Shown here in pieces: positions 13,923 to 16,318 of a stretch of 16,318 bases of DNA (position 1 is its first letter; each line of letters opens with the position of its first letter). Below the pieces are notes generated by a model, which saw only the letters and a list, made by a program, of their open reading frames with translations, did not search any database and was not told where the DNA came from. This DNA is from Candidatus Saccharimonadia bacterium (GTDB lineage Bacteria; Patescibacteriota; Saccharimonadia; Saccharimonadales; Saccharimonadaceae). Location of the stretch: the NCBI GenBank assembly GCA_023262335.1, contig JALRBE010000021.1, positions 1-16,318 of the forward strand. Reading direction: 5' to 3'. The translations under genes were made by a program, and so were the position numbers.

Positions 13923-16318
13923 TCGCCCCTCCTCCGCGGTCACGTACGTCAATATGGAGGTGATCGCAGCTGTCCCTGAAGAAGTGCGAGCCATTCGTGT
14001 TGATTGACCCTTCGGGGAACGCCGGAGTAAATGCCGTGCCACGCCTGTCCTGCGCCGCGTTGCCACCGCATCCCATTTGGCCGACGCCGCCGTGGTTGCG
14101 GGCAATGCCGATCAGCCAGTCTTCGGCATACTCTTCGACCACGCGCACCTGGCCTGAGTCGTTGAAGGTGATGCCGCCCCAATCCGGCCCGCCGGCCCGA
14201 CCGCTACCGTCCAGCTTTTCGATGCCGTTCAAGTCGACAGCCTTGCCTTTGGGGTGCTCGCCGCCGTCACAACTGTCGCGGTCGTATTTGAACCCAAAGT
14301 TGTTCAGCCATACTTTGTATTTGCCAGACAGCGTCGTCACGATGTCCATGAGCTCTTGGTCGAGTTTATAGGGTTTTCCACATGAGTTCACCGATTCGCC
14401 TTTTTCGCAAAGCTCTTTCAAGCCCGTCTTAGTGCCTTCATTGACGTACACGATGTTCGGGTTGTCCATCAAACTGCAGGCGTCGCCGCTCTTGTTTTGC
14501 GTCTTTGATTTGCCCTGCTCGTAGCAGTTCAGGGCACCGCCGGTCGTGCCTTCCTGCAGGCAGTAGTTGGTCCAGGCGCGGAAGTTTCTGAGCATGGCGC
14601 TTTGATGCGAGCACTGCGCGCCGGTTGCCCACTCCTGATCGCGGTTCGAGCCTTCCTCGACGCTCATCGCGGTCGTGCCCCAGTAGGCGCCGCCCTCGTT
14701 GATGCGCTGGTCGGTGCAGTTTTGCAAATACTTTTCGTATTGGCTGCCTGGTACAGGCCGGCCGTCATCGTCGATCGACGCTAGTTTTGATTTTTCCCTA
14801 CAGTCGTCATCGCAGCCGGTTGTATCGTCGAGGGTACCACTGTCGTTACCATCCCCTTCTTTGTTCGGCTTGCTGGCGCGCATCCAGTCGATCAGCTCGT
14901 CGAGCGAGTTGTTTTTGTCGGCAGCTTGGTCTTCGACGGTTTGCAGTTCGGCGGTCGGCAGCACGGCGACGATGTTGCAGAATTTGTCAGCCGCCTTTAT
15001 GCCGGTCAATATCAGGTCTGGGTCGTTGCACTGGGTGACTCGGTCCTTGTCGAGGAGTGACGGCTGGCTATATACTGCTTGAGCTTGAGGATTCAGGGCG
15101 AGTATTGACGTACTAAACAGGCGCGGGATGTTCGTCAGGCTGGTTAGTACGGGTGCGCCTGCGATGTTTTGTAAATTCAGGCTGTATGCGATCGAACCGA
15201 GGAACGAGTATTTGTCGGTCAGATCAAATGGCCGCTCACGCGCTTCGTACTGTGCCACTTCTATGTATTCGTTGTTCAGTTTGTCGGTATAGGCAATGTA
15301 CTCCTCGGCCATTTCCGGATCGCTTGCGGGTGTGAGGCCGTACCCGGTTGCAGCGGTGCCAAGCAGCAGGCCGGCGCCAGCCGCCAAGGCGTTGCCCGCG
15401 TCGACACCCTTGGTGTCGGAGCCAAGGTTCATTTTGGCTAGTTCACGGATAATTACGGGGGCGAACTGCTTGACGAGCGCTTCGAGCGCTTCCTGGGCGG
15501 CGATCTCGACGCCCTTCGAGACGGCGGCGCATAGAATACCGCCGACGAGCGTGGCGCGCGCCACTAAGCAGCCGATCGTTTCGGCAGCTTCGGTAACCGA
15601 ACTGTTTGCCGCGCGGCAAGCGGTCCGTATGGCGGCTCTACCAGTGCGAGCATCGCCGAAACCGGCTACGTTCTGGACTTCGTCGATGGTATTGTCCATG
15701 GTTCGTAGCAGGCCGTTGCCGCCGACCATGTAATTCTTGGCGAACTCGGTCAGCTTGCTTTTGTCTTTGTGGGCGGCCACGCGGTAGCCCTGCGAATCGG
15801 TGAGTGACAGGTTGTATTTAGGGTTCGGCGATCCTATCGGCACGTCAGGCTGTGTCGGGTCGATTTTCGTGATGGTCTTGTTGCTTTGGAAGTACGTCGC
15901 CTTGCTTGACATGTAGTCAACCTTCTCTGACGATACGGTTCCCTGGTTTTTGATCTGGTCGGCAATTTGTAGCCAGGGGTATGCGAACTGGATGAGCGCG
16001 ATGACCCGTTCGATTTTTGCTCCCGTGACGATTGCCCGACTTATGTTGTACGTAGCACACCCTACCTGTACGACGCCCGATACCTTGCCATCGACCGCGT
16101 CGGCGAACTTGCCTACCTTCGCTTTGAGTTCGCCTTCGCGCTCTGCGGCTCTTTGGTTGAGTCTGTCTTCATCCAAATTGTCTTCTTCGGACGCGCCGTT
16201 CGTTTGGTTATTGAATCCGTCGTCTAGTTCTTGCCGGGTTCTGCCGTCGAATGCGTTACTTTTGGCTATTCCTATGCGCGACAACGTTTCGCTGAACTTT
16301 TGGTTATTGTAAAAACTC
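13912..16318 (-). CDS. Large scaffold protein with C-terminal M15-like DD-peptidase domain (5' end cut by window)
   Basis: The frame stays open to the window edge (first full codon at 16317), so 801 residues are visible and the N-terminus is outside. The TTG at 16284 is an internal leucine, not a start. Residue numbers here count from that TTG. The middle part matches the 976-residue protein block by block: GCATYNISRAI (75-85), GYRVAAH (166-172), NYMVGGNG (184-191), KGVDAGNA (292-299) and DKYSFLGSIAYSL (357-369). By that match about 240 N-terminal residues, including a membrane helix, should lie outside the window. The C-terminal part, about 640-790, has EHPKGKAVDLN (His677, Asp684) and DHLHIDV (His775, His777). 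This is the zinc-site pattern of M15/Hedgehog-type DD-peptidases, which cut D-Ala-containing peptides. It has many cysteines, fitting an extracytoplasmic location. It is the first visible gene of the operon. Confidence 0.85.
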   Translation of the reverse strand, partial: SFYNNQKFSETLSRIGIAKSNAFDGRTRQELDDGFNNQTNGASEEDNLDEDRLNQRAAEREGELKAKVGKFADAVDGKVSGVVQVGCATYNISRAIVTGAKIERVIALIQFAYPWLQIADQIKNQGTVSSEKVDYMSSKATYFQSNKTITKIDPTQPDVPIGSPNPKYNLSLTDSQGYRVAAHKDKSKLTEFAKNYMVGGNGLLRTMDNTIDEVQNVAGFGDARTGRAAIRTACRAANSSVTEAAETIGCLVARATLVGGILCAAVSKGVEIAAQEALEALVKQFAPVIIRELAKMNLGSDTKGVDAGNALAAGAGLLLGTAATGYGLTPASDPEMAEEYIAYTDKLNNEYIEVAQYEARERPFDLTDKYSFLGSIAYSLNLQNIAGAPVLTSLTNIPRLFSTSILALNPQAQAVYSQPSLLDKDRVTQCNDPDLILTGIKAADKFCNIVAVLPTAELQTVEDQAADKNNSLDELIDWMRASKPNKEGDGNDSGTLDDTTGCDDDCREKSKLASIDDDGRPVPGSQYEKYLQNCTDQRINEGGAYWGTTAMSVEEGSNRDQEWATGAQCSHQSAMLRNFRAWTNYCLQEGTTGGALNCYEQGKSKTQNKSGDACSLMDNPNIVYVNEGTKTGLKELCEKGESVNSCGKPYKLDQELMDIVTTLSGKYKVWLNNFGFKYDRDSCDGGEHPKGKAVDLNGIEKLDGSGRAGGPDWGGITFNDSGQVRVVEEYAEDWLIGIARNHGGVGQMGCGGNAAQDRRGTAFTPAFPEGSINTNGSHFFRDSCDHLHIDVRDRGGGASAL

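Noticed and set aside
13923..14105. N-terminal extension of the transglycosylase-M23 protein to an ATG at 14105
   Set aside because: The extension lies within the upstream gene, gives an Arg-rich non-signal sequence, and ignores the strong ribosome binding site before the GTG at 13922.
1..16318. UGA read as glycine, as in some Patescibacteria
   Set aside because: Genes end properly at TGA (5933, 12528, 892), directly at overlaps with the next start, so UGA is a stop here.
1..16318. CRISPR arrays, tRNA or rRNA genes, insertion sequences
   Set aside because: No regularly spaced repeats, cloverleaf-like sequences, rRNA stretches or transposase motifs were seen in the intergenic regions, which are few and short.

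Overview
The window looks like the replication-origin region of a small-genome Patescibacteria (CPR) bacterium, most likely Candidatus Saccharibacteria. This rests on the gene layout and on the style of the secreted proteins, not on any database match. UGA is read as a normal stop (the genes ending at 5933 and 12528 stop at TGA), so the glycine-UGA code of Gracilibacteria and Absconditabacteria does not apply.

Left part (1-1428, minus strand): the conserved origin-flanking order rpmH - rnpA - yidC. The yidC 3' end is cut by the window edge. A perfect 11-bp hairpin with a T-tract separates rpmH from rnpA, and a good promoter lies almost directly on the rpmH start codon.

Origin and replication genes (1429-5451, plus strand): DnaA boxes lie on both sides of dnaA, before it (1481-1595) and between dnaA and dnaN (3049-3261). 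dnaA, dnaN and recF follow. One base separates dnaN from recF. gyrB, the usual next gene, is absent.

Right part (5448-16318, all minus strand, running back toward the origin and meeting recF tail to tail with a 4-nt overlap): seven tightly packed genes for envelope proteins, most with start/stop overlaps. They read as two parallel modules. Module A (16318 to 10894) is a large membrane-associated scaffold protein with a C-terminal M15/Hedgehog-type DD-peptidase-like domain, then a secreted lytic transglycosylase + M23 peptidase, then a single-pass membrane protein with a propeller-like ectodomain. Module B (10826 to 5448) is a paralogous scaffold protein with a C-terminal M23 peptidase, then a secreted phage-tail-lysozyme-like + NlpC/P60 protein, then a single-pass PEGA protein, then a small single-pass protein of unknown fold. 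An AT-rich 67-bp gap with promoter-like elements separates the modules.

The set covers glycan-strand cleavage and several kinds of peptide cleavage of peptidoglycan, combined with membrane scaffold and ectodomain proteins. My inference is an envelope-spanning machine with built-in wall-cutting parts. It would be comparable to the VirB1/VirB6-like parts of a type IV secretion system, and could be used for envelope passage or for contact with a host cell. No ATPase, coupling protein or pilin is visible, so this remains a hypothesis. No tRNA, rRNA, CRISPR array or insertion sequence was recognised.
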